A DNA stretch of 64,000 nt from Occultella kanbiaonis (GTDB lineage Bacteria > Actinomycetota > Actinomycetes > Actinomycetales > Beutenbergiaceae), in NCBI RefSeq assembly GCF_009708215.1, contig NZ_CP046175.1, positions 1,674,001 to 1,738,000 on the forward strand, given 5' to 3'. A program made the translations under genes and the position numbers. Each line of letters starts with the position of its first letter. The first letter of the stretch is position 1. Shown here piece by piece: positions 18,443 through 27,551 of the stretch. The notes below the pieces were generated by a model that saw nothing but the letters and a program-made list of their open reading frames with translations, did no database searches and was not told where the DNA came from.

Positions 18443-19402
18443 TCAGTCGACCGATGCCGCCGCGGACTCGTCGCGCAGGATCTCGGTCAGGGCAGCGGCC
18501 GCGGCCGGATCGAGCACGAGCGTGGAGCCGATCCCGCCGCGGATGGCTGCGCGCACGGCCCGGGCGGCGGCTGCGCCGTGGGCGCTGATGATGACCTCGG
18601 GGGCGCGGCGCAGCTGGTCCAGGCCGACGCCCACGATCCGCCTGTTCAGCGGCGTCGGCACGAGTTGGCCGTTGACGTCGATCAGGTGACCCGAGCACTC
18701 GCCGACCGCGCCCGCGGCGGCGGCGTCGGCGATATCGGACTTGCTCACGTTCGAGTACACGGTCGATGACTCCGACGACCAGCCCCCGACGGCGACGACG
18801 GCTATGTCGAGCTGGTCCGCACGCTCCAGGGCACGGGCGATCTGGGGTTGTGCGCGCAGGCCGGTGGCCGTGGCCTCGTCCTGGACGACGAGCGGGGCCC
18901 AGATCGGCCAGGTGCGCACGCCCGGAAGGCTCTTGAAGCGCTGGATCATCTCGAGCGAGTTGCCGCTGCCCTCCACCGGCTGGGCGCCGACGAGTTGCAC
19001 CACGTCGCACGGCGGTAGCTGGTCGATGTGCGCGGCGGCGAGCTCGATGGTCCGGGACCAGGAGACGCCGATCGTCATCTGCGGTTCGGCCCGATCCACG
19101 AGCGTGCGGGCAACCGCACGGGCCAGGGCGTCCCGTGGCGATGTGCCGGAGCCGCCGGATGAGACGATCACCTCACGCACGCCGAGGGCCCGCGCCAGGG
19201 CGCTTCCGGTGGAGTTGTCCAGATGGGCCGGGGTGGAGATCTCGATCCGCACGATGCCCAGATCGCGTGCCAGGTTCAGCATCCGCGCCACCTGGAAGCG
19301 GGACAGCCCGCGCTCCTTGGCGATCTCCACCTTGGAGCGGCCGTCCAGGTAGAAGTCCACGCTGACCTCGCGCAGCAGCTCAGGATCGTCGACGTCGGGC
19401 AC
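18443..19402 (-). CDS. SorC family sugar-binding transcriptional regulator
   Basis: This 319-aa regulator has an N-terminal HTH (YLDGRSKVEIAKERGLSRFQ, VARMLNLARDLGIVRIEI) and a phosphosugar-binding SorC domain with IGVSWSRTIELAAAHI, VQLVGAQPVEGSG and GVGLDQLRRAPEVIISAHG. It reads toward the dehydrogenase stop, and its own promoter faces the truncated permease. A palindrome at 19424-19451 upstream of its start is the likely operator. Confidence 0.92.
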   Translation of the reverse strand: MPDVDDPELLREVSVDFYLDGRSKVEIAKERGLSRFQVARMLNLARDLGIVRIEISTPAHLDNSTGSALARALGVREVIVSSGGSGTSPRDALARAVARTLVDRAEPQMTIGVSWSRTIELAAAHIDQLPPCDVVQLVGAQPVEGSGNSLEMIQRFKSLPGVRTWPIWAPLVVQDEATATGLRAQPQIARALERADQLDIAVVAVGGWSSESSTVYSNVSKSDIADAAAAGAVGECSGHLIDVNGQLVPTPLNRRIVGVGLDQLRRAPEVIISAHGAAAARAVRAAIRGGIGSTLVLDPAAAAALTEILRDESAAASVD

Positions 19403-19423
19403 GAGAGCCTCCTCGGTGGCTTT

Positions 19424-19451
19424 CAGATGAGCGAGCGCGCTTGCTCATCTG
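19424..19451. promoter_or_regulatory. Probable SorC operator (inverted repeat)
   Basis: CAGATGAGC at 19424 and GCTCATCTG at 19443 form a perfect 9-bp inverted repeat with a 10-base spacer, just upstream of the SorC start. The right arm abuts the permease remnant. Confidence 0.7.
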
Positions 19452-19452
19452 A

Positions 19453-19734
19453 GTGTATCGGACGGTGCTGATGCCGATGGTGGCGCCAGGCCTGGCGGCG
19501 ACGGCGCTGATCTGCGTCATCTTCGCCTGGAACGAGTTCTTCTTCGCGCTGAACCTGACGGCATCTCGGGCGGCCACCGTGCCGATCTTCATCACCTCGA
19601 CGATGACCAGTGAGGGTCCGTTCCTGGCGCAGCTCTCCGCGGCGTCGCTGCCGGCCTCGTTGCCGGTGGTCATCGCCGGCTGGGTGGCGCAGAAGCAGCT
19701 GGTCCGAGGCCGGTCAATGGGCGCGATCAGGTGA
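19453..19734 (+). pseudogene. 3' remnant of a sugar ABC transporter permease (MalG type)
   Basis: About 93 codons survive. They read YRTVLMPMVAPGLAATALIC, then FAWNEFFFALNLTASRAATV and WVAQKQLVRGRSMGAIR, which is the C-terminal third of a carbohydrate ABC permease including the region after the EAA loop. The N-terminal helices are absent, and the first base lies two bases from the SorC operator. A deletion seems to have joined the operator to the end of a lost transporter operon. A GTG at 19453 opens the frame, but a functional protein is unlikely. Confidence 0.8.
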
Positions 19735-19794
19735 CGCTAACGCTGGTGCCCGGCCGCGTGGACGCTGACCGCGGCGACTGCCTGCCCCCAGGCA

Positions 19795-21477
19795 CTAGGG
19801 CCCCATCAGTCCCTCGCCCCCGATCCGGTACCACCGGTAGTCGTAGCCGCCCAGCGCGACCTCGAGCGTGCCGACACCCCGTGAGACCCCGTCGCGCGCC
19901 AGCAGGTCGACGATCTGGTCCGGCTCGTCGAGGTGGGGCAGCGGCACCTCGACCGTGACCGGATCGGGCCCGAGGTTGTGGATCGCCACCACGGCCGAGC
20001 CCTGCAGGGCGCAGCGGTGGGCCAACACCTGAGGAGCATCGGTGGTGAGCACCGAGAACTCACCCCAGCCCAGCTCGAGGCAGGTACGTCGCACGGCGAT
20101 CAGCTCCCGCATGAAGGTCCACATGGATTCGGGGTCGTGGCGCTGGTCGCGGACGTTGACGTGGTCCGGCCCGTACCCGTCGCGCACCACGGCCTGGATC
20201 AGCCGGCCGGGCGACGCGGCCGAGAACCCGCCGTTTCGCCCGTCGGTCCACTGCATGGGAGAACGTACGGCCATGCGTCCCTCGGCGGCGAGGTCCTCAC
20301 CCATCCCGATCTCCTCGCCGTAGTAGATCGTGGGTGTGCCCGGGAGGGAGAACATCAGGCTGTAGGCCATCCTGAGCCGGCGTGGGTCACCGGCCAGCAT
20401 CGTCGGCAGCCGGCGCTTGAGACCGCGTCCGTAGAGCTGCATCTGCGGTTCGGGGCCAAAGGCTGCGAACACCTCCTGGCGCTCCTTGTCGGTCAGCTTG
20501 TCCAGGGTGAGCTCGTCGTGGTTGCGCAGGAAGTTGGCCCACTGGCAGGTGGGATGGATGAGTGGCCGATCCTCGAGGGCCGTGGCCAGTGGCGTCGCAT
20601 CCCCCCGGGCGAGGGAAAGGTACAGGGCCTGCATGGCGATGAAGTCGAACATCATGGTCACCTCGTCGCCGGCGTCGCCGCCGAAGTACTCCACCTGCTC
20701 CGCACGGGGGACATTGACCTCCCCGAGCATCATCGACGAGCCCTTACGACGGGTCAGGAACGCACGGATCTCCCTCAGGATCTGGTGTGGGTCGTCCGGG
20801 ACCGCTGGCTCCTTGGCGTTGGCGCTGAGCGTCTCGGCGTCCTTGATGAAGAACGGGACCGCATCGACCCGGAAGCCATCGATGCCGAGCTCCAGCCAGA
20901 ACCCGATGACTCGCAGGATCTCCTCGCGCACCAGCGGGTTGGCCACGTTCAGATCCGGTTGGTGCCGGTAGAAGTGGTGGAGGTACCACGACTCGGTCTT
21001 CTCCTCGCGTTCCCAGATGGACTCCTCCTGGTCGGGGAAGACGACCTCGCCGCTCGTGTCCGGTGGCTCCGTGTCCCGCCAGACGTAGTAGTCCCGATAC
21101 TGGCTGTTCCTGCTCCGCCGGGCCGACCGGAACCAGGGGTGCTGGTCCGAGGTGTGGTTGATGATGAGATCGGCGATGACTCGCATCCCGCGATCGTGCG
21201 CAGTCCGCACCACCTCCACGAGTTGGCCATGGTTGCCGAGCCGTGGGTCCACGCCGTAGAAGTCCGTGATGTCATAGCCGTCATCGCGGTCCGGGCTGGG
21301 GTAGAAGGGCATGAGCCACAGGCAGTTGATCCCGAGCTGTGCCAAGTAGTCGATCCGTTGCGCGAGGCCAGTCAGGTCCCCCGTCCCGTCACCGTTGGAG
21401 TCCAGGAAGGTCTCCACGTCGAGGCAGTAGATCACCGAGCTCTTCCACCACAGGTCGCTCGTCCGGGTGGTTCTCAT
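19795..21477 (-). CDS. Trehalose synthase-like alpha-amylase family enzyme (GH13)
   Basis: This 560-aa GH13 enzyme has WWKSSVIYCLDVETFLDSNG at the N-terminus, DLIINHTSDQHPWF (region I), GIDGFRVDAVPFFI (nucleophile Asp), MMLGEVNVP (acid/base Glu) and FLRNHDELT (third acid). The layout resembles trehalose synthase and related glucosyltransferases. Maltose-trehalose interconversion is likely but not proven. Its start overlaps the stop of the flavin oxidoreductase gene by 4 bp, so the two form an operon. Confidence 0.88.
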   Translation of the reverse strand: MRTTRTSDLWWKSSVIYCLDVETFLDSNGDGTGDLTGLAQRIDYLAQLGINCLWLMPFYPSPDRDDGYDITDFYGVDPRLGNHGQLVEVVRTAHDRGMRVIADLIINHTSDQHPWFRSARRSRNSQYRDYYVWRDTEPPDTSGEVVFPDQEESIWEREEKTESWYLHHFYRHQPDLNVANPLVREEILRVIGFWLELGIDGFRVDAVPFFIKDAETLSANAKEPAVPDDPHQILREIRAFLTRRKGSSMMLGEVNVPRAEQVEYFGGDAGDEVTMMFDFIAMQALYLSLARGDATPLATALEDRPLIHPTCQWANFLRNHDELTLDKLTDKERQEVFAAFGPEPQMQLYGRGLKRRLPTMLAGDPRRLRMAYSLMFSLPGTPTIYYGEEIGMGEDLAAEGRMAVRSPMQWTDGRNGGFSAASPGRLIQAVVRDGYGPDHVNVRDQRHDPESMWTFMRELIAVRRTCLELGWGEFSVLTTDAPQVLAHRCALQGSAVVAIHNLGPDPVTVEVPLPHLDEPDQIVDLLARDGVSRGVGTLEVALGGYDYRWYRIGGEGLMGP

Positions 21478-22445
21478 CGCTGTCCTCCGTCGCTCACCGC
21501 GGGCAGGACCTGGTCGCCGAATGCGTCCAGGAACGCATCCTGGGCCTGGCCCACGTGGTGCAGGTAGATGTCGTCGAACCCGAGGTCGGCATACTCACCG
21601 ATCCAGGCGCGGTGCCGTCCCAGATCCGCCGACGCCCGCACCGTCTCCGTGACCGAGTCCGGTGGGACCCGCTCGGAGAACGCGTCGAAAGCCTCGGTGG
21701 TCGCGGTGTCAGCCGGCGCGGGAGGGGCGAACACGTTGCTTCGCCACTGGTCGTGTGCCAGCGCCAAGGCCTCCTGTTCGGTGGGTGCCCAGGACAGATG
21801 CAACTGGAGTGCCAGCCGTCCGGGCCCGCCGGCGCCGCGGTATGCCGCGACCACCTCACGCAGGGTGTCGACCGGCTGGACCACGGTCACCAGGCCGTCG
21901 GCCCAGGCGGCGACCCGCGCGGCAGAGACTGCCGAGATCGCCGGAGCGAGCAGATCTGGTGGCTCCTCGGGCAGGTCCCAGAGTCGGGCTCGATCGACCC
22001 GGACCGGCCCGTCCCTGCTGACCTCCTCGCCGGCCAACAGGGAGCGGATGATCGCCACGCTCTCCTCGAGCCGCTGCACCCGAACCTCCTTACGCGGCCA
22101 GTGCTCGCCGGTGATGTGTTCGTTCAAAGCCTCGCCGGTACCCAGTGCGACCCAGAACCGGTGGGGGAACATCTGGGCGAGGGTCGCCACTTGGTGGGCC
22201 AGCACGGCCGGGTGATAACGCGACCCGGGAATGGCGAGACTGCCGATCGGGAACCTGGTCAGCGCGAGCGCGGCTCCCAGCCAGGTCCACGTGTTGCCAG
22301 AGTGGCCCTGGCGGGAGCTCCAGGGCGCGATGTGGTCGGAACACATGGCCATCTCGAATCCGACGCGTTCGGCGTGCTGCACATCTCGGAGCAACTGCCG
22401 CGGCGAGGCCTGCTCGTGGCTTGCATGGAACCCGATGCGTGTCAT
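21474..22445 (-). CDS. LLM class flavin/F420-dependent oxidoreductase
   Basis: This 323-aa luciferase-like protein starts MTRIGFHASHEQASPRQLLR and contains MAMCSDHIAPWSSRQGHSG and RFWVALGTGEALNEHITGE. It resembles the subgroup called probable non-F420 flavinoid oxidoreductase (TIGR03885-like). It is translationally coupled to the GH13 gene; whether the two act together is unknown. ATG 22445 is chosen because MTRIGFH begins the fold. Confidence 0.87.
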   Translation of the reverse strand: MTRIGFHASHEQASPRQLLRDVQHAERVGFEMAMCSDHIAPWSSRQGHSGNTWTWLGAALALTRFPIGSLAIPGSRYHPAVLAHQVATLAQMFPHRFWVALGTGEALNEHITGEHWPRKEVRVQRLEESVAIIRSLLAGEEVSRDGPVRVDRARLWDLPEEPPDLLAPAISAVSAARVAAWADGLVTVVQPVDTLREVVAAYRGAGGPGRLALQLHLSWAPTEQEALALAHDQWRSNVFAPPAPADTATTEAFDAFSERVPPDSVTETVRASADLGRHRAWIGEYADLGFDDIYLHHVGQAQDAFLDAFGDQVLPAVSDGGQR

Positions 22446-22535
22446 GAGGCAACCGAAACCCCGATCGGGGCCCTCCGCAACAGCAGGTCGACGGTGCCGA
22501 TGACGGCGCGCCACCCGGCCCGGCGGTCCTGGGGG

Positions 22536-23015
22536 TCAGTTCAGCCGGCGCAGCCCGAGATCGAACCGCATCCGGGGCAGTCGGCGGCCGGGGATCGAAC
22601 CGCTCGCGGTGTGGCCGACTCTTGTCGCGCCTGCGTGCGCGTAGAAGGCTTCCGCGCCCGGGTCGGCCTCCAGCCCGAGTGAGTCGAAGCCGACCTCCGC
22701 GGCCGCGGCCAGGGCATGTCGGAGCAGTGCTCCACCGACCCCGGTGCCGATCCGCACCGGGTCCACGAAGAGCGCCGCGAGCTCGCCGTCGGGTGGTTCA
22801 CCGTGGATGCGATAGAAGCCCACGAGGCGGTCATCCGGCCCGGCAGCGACCACGAGGCCGCCGGCTCGGATCTGCGCCTCGGTGTAGGTGCGTTCGGCCC
22901 GGCAGGTCTCCAGGAACGCTTCGTCGTAGCCCCAGTGTGCCTTGGACCGCAGAGCCAGCTCGGACAGGAGGTCGGTCTCGCCGGCTCGCGCAGGACGGAT
23001 CCGTATCTCGCTCAC
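22536..23015 (-). CDS. GNAT family N-acetyltransferase (copy A)
   Basis: This 159-aa GNAT enzyme has ELALRSKAHWGYDEAFLETC near the N-terminus, ALFVDPVRIGTGVGGALLRH as the acetyl-CoA loop, and DPGAEAFYAHAGATRVGHTA. It has the same length as, and is very similar to, the acetyltransferase at 26037-26516 on the far side of the GH78 gene. Its GTG start overlaps the GH78 stop (GTGA). Substrate unknown. Confidence 0.88.
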   Translation of the reverse strand: MSEIRIRPARAGETDLLSELALRSKAHWGYDEAFLETCRAERTYTEAQIRAGGLVVAAGPDDRLVGFYRIHGEPPDGELAALFVDPVRIGTGVGGALLRHALAAAAEVGFDSLGLEADPGAEAFYAHAGATRVGHTASGSIPGRRLPRMRFDLGLRRLN

Positions 23016-25954
23016 GGCAACGGCTCCCCGAGCCGCACACTCGTCGTGAACCCGTACGGCTCGCGGACGGTGACCTCGACCCCGGTCGGGGCGGCAACCT
23101 GCAGGTCCAGGGCTGCGCCGTCGCGGGCCCAGGCGACCTCCACCCGGCCACCACCCGCCAGCGGGACCGCACCGCGGGCCCAGTCGAGATCGCCCGGGTG
23201 CGGCGCGATCTCGACCCGGGTTCCGCCGTCGAGCAGGCGTATCCCGAGCACCACGGCAGGAAGGAACGACGCGGGCGCGGCCGACCACGCGTGGCAGTGG
23301 CTGCGCGTGGGCCACTGGCGGTCCGGGGCGGGGAACATCTCCCAGCAGGTCACCGCCCCGGCGCGGATCATCGCGCCGTAGTCGCGGCGCAGATCGGCCA
23401 GCGCCACGTCCGCACGGCCCGCGGCCTCGAGCACGTCATAGCGGAAGATCGACATCCACGGGCTGCCGATCTGCACCAGGCCCGACGGCGGGTCGACCAC
23501 GAGCGCGCGGGTGCGCTCGCGCTGTGGCTCGCTGCCGACGCCAGCCAGGTGGGCGAACATCTGGGTCTGCACGCTGATGACCTCCGACCTGGCGCCGTCG
23601 GCGTGGATGGCGTCGATGAACGCCTCCCGCTCCGGCGACCACAGGTGGGTGGCGATCGCAGTACGCAGCGTCTCGGCCCGCGCCCGCAGGGCCCCGGCCA
23701 GTTCGGCGCGCTCGCCCGCCCCGGCCAGATCGGCCAGGTCGGCCGCGGCGTCCAGGGCCATCACGAACAGCGCGTTCTGGTGGGTCACGATCCCGGCGTT
23801 CGGCTGGTCCATCGGCGCCCAATCGAGCAGGTTCCAGGCCTCGATGGACAGCAGGCCGTTCGCGTCGAGGTGCTCGGCGAACGCGTCCAGGGCCTCCACC
23901 GCCTCCGGCAGCAGGTCCGCGGCGAAGGCCGTGTCACCCGTGCGCCGAGCGTGCTCCTCGCAGGCGAGCACCCAGAAGAACGTCCACGCCGGGATCACGT
24001 TCGTCCAGCCGGACGGCACCTGGGAGCCCAGCAGCGGGGTCTGCCCCTTGGACCCGGGCACCAGCCGCAACGAGCGCTCGATCAGCGGTGCCACGTCGAA
24101 AAGCGAGGACGCGAACCGGGCGCTGGAGTAGGTGTCGCCGACCCAGAACGCCTGCTCGTAGACGGGGCAGTCGACGAACGTGTCCTCCATGCAGGCGATC
24201 ACGGTGCGCCGGGACATCTCCCAGATCTCGGTGAGCAGGCCGTCGCTCGAGGCGAACTCGCCGGCCTGGTCCGCTTGGCCGATGGGGTAGTGGGAGTTGC
24301 GTACGGCGACCTCGTGCAGCACCACCGGGCCCCGCAGGGCCGGGTCGCGCCGGACCACGAGCTGCAGGTAGCGCAGCCCACGGCGCACCGGGGACTCGTA
24401 GCGTTGCCGCCCGGCCCGGGTGCGGTAGCGCAGCGTGTTGTCCATCGCCGTGGTCTCCTGGCGGCGCTCGCCATCGATGTACTCGAAGCCGTAGACGTCC
24501 ACGACCGTCCCGGCCGGGGCGTCCAGGTCCACGATCACGAACCCGGACGCCTCGATGCCGAGGTCGAGCACGATCGAGAGGTCGCCGCCGTCGGGCAGGA
24601 CCACCGGCTCGCCACGGGTCAGCCCGGTGACGTTCGCGGTGAGCGGGTGCTGTTCGCGTGGGTGCACGACCTGCCCGTAGACGCTGGAGTTCGCCACGAG
24701 CGCCGCCGGGACGGTGGCCGCTGGCAGGGGAGCGGCGCCGGCGTCCCTTGACGCGGTGAGCGCGACGACGGCGGAGCGCACCTGCGGCGTCGGCGTCACC
24801 TCCGGACGGGTCGGGTGGGCCAGCGGCCGGTCGAAGGCGGGGTTCGGGTCGCCGATCGGGCCGAGCGCGACGAACGGGGTGGGCGCGTTCGCCTCCCACG
24901 GGTGGGTCAGGTCCGCACCGTCGAGGAGCAGCGGCAGCGGGTAGCCATGGTCGTACATGCTGACGTCGAGGGCGAGCCAGTGTGTGCCGGGGTCCAGCTC
25001 GAGGTCGAGGGTGCGCAGGTCGGCGGGCCCGGGCGCCAGCTCGTTGATGTCCCAGTGGCGCCCGTCGACGGCGATGCCGCGGACCCGGGGGAGCGTGGTG
25101 GTCAGCGGCAGGCCGAGGCTGACCCGGCGGGCGGGACCCTGCTCGGCGACCCTGAGCGCGGTGAGCAGGTAGCCGCCGTACGTGCTCGGGTTCGCGTGGC
25201 CGGGCGAGGTGGGGTCGAACGTCGCCCGGGCGTCCACCGTCCAGCTCGCCGGCCACGGGCGGACCCGCTCGACGGAGCGCACCGATACGGGGGCGACGAC
25301 CTCCTCCTGCAGCGGCGGGACGGGCCGGGGCACCAGAGTGGTCCACGGCCCCTCGCCGGGTGCCGCGACCTCCGTGGCGGGCGCCCACCCGGCCTCGGGG
25401 CCCTTCGGGTAGGTGCCCTCGAAGGCGTCGCCGCCGTCGGTCCAGTCCGGCTGCCAGGCGCCGTCGACGTCCTCGGTGAACGCCAGCTGCGGGCTGATCC
25501 GGGGCGCTCGCGGATCGTGGCCCCCGTGCGTGGCGACCTCCCACTTCGAGTCCGTGCCGACGATCCCCCAGCCGAGATCGAGCTCGGCGAGCAGGCCGCC
25601 GCGCCCGGGCAGCGACTGGAACGTGGCGACCCCGTGGTGGGCGACCAGCACGGCGACCGTGTTCCACTTGTACTCGCGCAGGTGCCACCAGATGTCCCAG
25701 GTGTCCACCGGCCACCGGTCGCCGAACGCCCGCACCGGCCCGCGCCCGATCCGCTTGCCGTTGACGAACACGACGTACCGGGTGTCCGCGGTGATCCGCA
25801 GCAGCGCGGTACCACCCTTGTCGGCGGCGAACCGGCGCCGGAAGCAGCGCCACGCGTTCCGGGGCGCAGGCTCGCCGTCGTCCCAGATCCAGCGGGTGGC
25901 GCCCTGCCACGTCGCGCTCGTGTCGGACTCGGACGGTGCCGGTATCGAAGTCAC
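23012..25954 (-). CDS. Alpha-L-rhamnosidase-like glycoside hydrolase (GH78 type)
   Basis: This 980-aa protein lacks a signal peptide and begins with beta-sandwich modules (WIWDDGEPAPRNAWRCFRRR, TRYVVFVNGKRIGRGPVRAF, typical of the Bac_rhamnosid_N fold). An alpha/alpha-barrel with CPVYEQAFWVGDTYSSARF and GWTNVIPAWTFFWVLACEEH follows. It ends in a C-terminal beta domain (RVEIAPHPGDLDWARGAVPL). It is probably an intracellular rhamnosidase or related glycosidase. It sits between two paralogous GNAT genes and overlaps the downstream one. Confidence 0.85.
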   Translation of the reverse strand: MTSIPAPSESDTSATWQGATRWIWDDGEPAPRNAWRCFRRRFAADKGGTALLRITADTRYVVFVNGKRIGRGPVRAFGDRWPVDTWDIWWHLREYKWNTVAVLVAHHGVATFQSLPGRGGLLAELDLGWGIVGTDSKWEVATHGGHDPRAPRISPQLAFTEDVDGAWQPDWTDGGDAFEGTYPKGPEAGWAPATEVAAPGEGPWTTLVPRPVPPLQEEVVAPVSVRSVERVRPWPASWTVDARATFDPTSPGHANPSTYGGYLLTALRVAEQGPARRVSLGLPLTTTLPRVRGIAVDGRHWDINELAPGPADLRTLDLELDPGTHWLALDVSMYDHGYPLPLLLDGADLTHPWEANAPTPFVALGPIGDPNPAFDRPLAHPTRPEVTPTPQVRSAVVALTASRDAGAAPLPAATVPAALVANSSVYGQVVHPREQHPLTANVTGLTRGEPVVLPDGGDLSIVLDLGIEASGFVIVDLDAPAGTVVDVYGFEYIDGERRQETTAMDNTLRYRTRAGRQRYESPVRRGLRYLQLVVRRDPALRGPVVLHEVAVRNSHYPIGQADQAGEFASSDGLLTEIWEMSRRTVIACMEDTFVDCPVYEQAFWVGDTYSSARFASSLFDVAPLIERSLRLVPGSKGQTPLLGSQVPSGWTNVIPAWTFFWVLACEEHARRTGDTAFAADLLPEAVEALDAFAEHLDANGLLSIEAWNLLDWAPMDQPNAGIVTHQNALFVMALDAAADLADLAGAGERAELAGALRARAETLRTAIATHLWSPEREAFIDAIHADGARSEVISVQTQMFAHLAGVGSEPQRERTRALVVDPPSGLVQIGSPWMSIFRYDVLEAAGRADVALADLRRDYGAMIRAGAVTCWEMFPAPDRQWPTRSHCHAWSAAPASFLPAVVLGIRLLDGGTRVEIAPHPGDLDWARGAVPLAGGGRVEVAWARDGAALDLQVAAPTGVEVTVREPYGFTTSVRLGEPLP

Positions 25955-26036
25955 GGCAGGATCCTCGCACAGCCCCCACGTCGCCCCGTGCGAGGATCCA
26001 CGGCAGGTTCAGCCACGGTCGAACACGGCGCCGGCG

Positions 26037-26516
26037 CTACCTTCCGGGCGGCTCCGCGGCCAACTCGAACCGCATGCGGGGCAGCCGGCGGCCCGGGATG
26101 GAACCGCTCGCGGTGCTGCCGACCGTCGTCGCACCGGCGTGGGCGTAGAAGGCCTCGGCCCCCGGATCGGCGTCCAGACCAAGGGTCCGGAACCCCGCCT
26201 CCCGGGCGGTGTCCAGCGCGTGCCGCAGCAGAGTGCCGCCGAGCCCGGTGCCGATCCGGTCCGGTTCCACGAACAGGGCGTCGAGTTCTCCGGCGGGCGG
26301 GTCGCCGTGGATCCGGTAGAGACCGAGCGGCACGTCGTCGTCGTCGACGGCGACCATCAGTCCCCAGGCGGCGGTCTGTGCCTCGGTGTAGGTGAGCTCG
26401 GCGCGGCACATCTCGAGGAAGTCCTCGTCGTAGCCCCAGTGCGCCTTGGAGCGCAGCGCGAGCGCGGACAGGGCCGCCGCCTCGCCCGGGATCGCCCGCC
26501 GGATCCGCACGGTCAC
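26037..26516 (-). CDS. GNAT family N-acetyltransferase (copy B)
   Basis: This 159-aa paralogue of the 22536-23015 gene shares LALRSKAHWGYDE, FLE.CRAE, YTEAQ, YRIHG, DPGAEAFYAHAGAT and TASGSIPGRRLPRMRF. The GTG start overlaps the DUF3054 stop by four bases. A tandem duplication that now brackets the GH78 gene is the simplest origin. Substrate unknown. Confidence 0.88.
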   Translation of the reverse strand: MTVRIRRAIPGEAAALSALALRSKAHWGYDEDFLEMCRAELTYTEAQTAAWGLMVAVDDDDVPLGLYRIHGDPPAGELDALFVEPDRIGTGLGGTLLRHALDTAREAGFRTLGLDADPGAEAFYAHAGATTVGSTASGSIPGRRLPRMRFELAAEPPGR

Positions 26517-26902
26517 CTCGCGGCGCGCCTTCCGAACAGCCCTGCGACGGCGCGCCAGCCGATCAGGAAGACGGCCAGGACCCCCGCGGCCACGAGCGGG
26601 AAGCCCCCGGACCGGCCGCCGCCGGTCAGGGCGCGCAGGCCGAGGCCGACGGCCACCGTCACCGCCCAGACGATCACCCCGGTCGGCCACGGCCGCAGCG
26701 GTGAACGCCACGCCCGGGCGATCGCCCAGCCCAGGATCAGGGCGACGCCGAACGGCCACGCGGTGCCGAGCAGGCCGGCGAACACGCCGTCGTCGTGGTG
26801 GGTGCGGCGCCCGGCGAGGGTGAACACGAGCACGGCGACCACGTCGACGACGGCAGCGACGACGACCGTGCGAGGCGACGCCGTCGCCCGGCTTGGGCGC
26901 AC
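26513..26902 (-). CDS. DUF3054 family membrane protein
   Basis: This 129-aa protein has four predicted transmembrane helices, for example VVVAAVVDVVAVLVFTLAG, WPFGVALILGWAIARAW and FPLVAAGVLAVFLIGWRAV. AGRRTHHDD between helices and LRPWPTGVIVWAVTVAVGLG are the family marks. Function is unknown. It is coupled to the following GNAT gene. Confidence 0.85.
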   Translation of the reverse strand: MRPSRATASPRTVVVAAVVDVVAVLVFTLAGRRTHHDDGVFAGLLGTAWPFGVALILGWAIARAWRSPLRPWPTGVIVWAVTVAVGLGLRALTGGGRSGGFPLVAAGVLAVFLIGWRAVAGLFGRRAAR

Positions 26903-26903
26903 G

Positions 26904-27443
26904 TCAGATCAGGCGACCGGTCGTGGCCAGCGCGGTGCGCACCAGCGCGCCGTGCCCGGAGACCATCTCCGCCTGCACCATCGGCGAGACGACCTCCTCG
27001 GGAGAGAACCAGCCGATGTCGAGCGCGTCCTGCTGGGGCTGGCAGTCGCCGTCGATCGGGACGATGTAGGCGAGCGAGACCGCGTGCTGGCGGGGGTCGT
27101 GGTAGGCGGTGATGCCCGGCGTGGGGAAGTACTCGGCGACCGTGAACGGCACCAGCGAGACCGGCAGCCGCGGCAGCGCCATCGGGCCGAGATCCTTGTC
27201 CAGGTGCCGGGCCAGGGCGTCCCGGACCAGCTCGTGGTACATCACCCGGCCCGATACCAGGGCCCGGGAGATGCCGCCCTCGCGCGGGGTGCGCAGCAGC
27301 AGCGCCACCTGCTGGATCACGCCGTCGGCGTCCACGCGGACCGGGATCGCGTCCACGTACAGGATCGGCATCCGCCGACGCACGGTGGCGAGGTCCTCGG
27401 GGGAGAACCAACCGCCGAAGTCTTCTGTCGAGATATCACTCAC
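26904..27443 (-). CDS. NUDIX-like DUF4916 family protein
   Basis: This 179-aa protein contains MPILYVDAIPVRVDADGVIQ, RALVSGRVMYHELVRDALAR and PGITAYHDPRQHAVSLAYIV. These match the actinobacterial NUDIX-hydrolase-family DUF4916. The usual NUDIX box (GX5EX7REUXEEXGU) is not recognisable, so hydrolase activity is doubtful. It precedes DUF3054 with one base between. Confidence 0.8.
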   Translation of the reverse strand: MSDISTEDFGGWFSPEDLATVRRRMPILYVDAIPVRVDADGVIQQVALLLRTPREGGISRALVSGRVMYHELVRDALARHLDKDLGPMALPRLPVSLVPFTVAEYFPTPGITAYHDPRQHAVSLAYIVPIDGDCQPQQDALDIGWFSPEEVVSPMVQAEMVSGHGALVRTALATTGRLI

Positions 27444-27539
27444 CCTTGAGTTCTACCCGCTGAGCGCCGTGAGTGCTAACCCGGCACGCACCCGCGCCGC
27501 GGCGAAACAGGCCGCGAGCGGATTGTCGGCGCTGCCGGA

Positions 27540-27545
27540 TAGCGT
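27540..27545 (+). promoter_or_regulatory. Leaderless -10 box of nth (TAGCGT)
   Basis: TAGCGT, six bases, then ATG 27552. The spacing favours ATG 27552 over the in-frame GTG at 27546. Confidence 0.55.
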
Positions 27546-27551
27546 GTGCCC

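Noticed and set aside
19933-21567. 544-codon rightward frame over the GH13 gene
   Set aside because: Antisense shadow; the opposite strand has all GH13 catalytic motifs.
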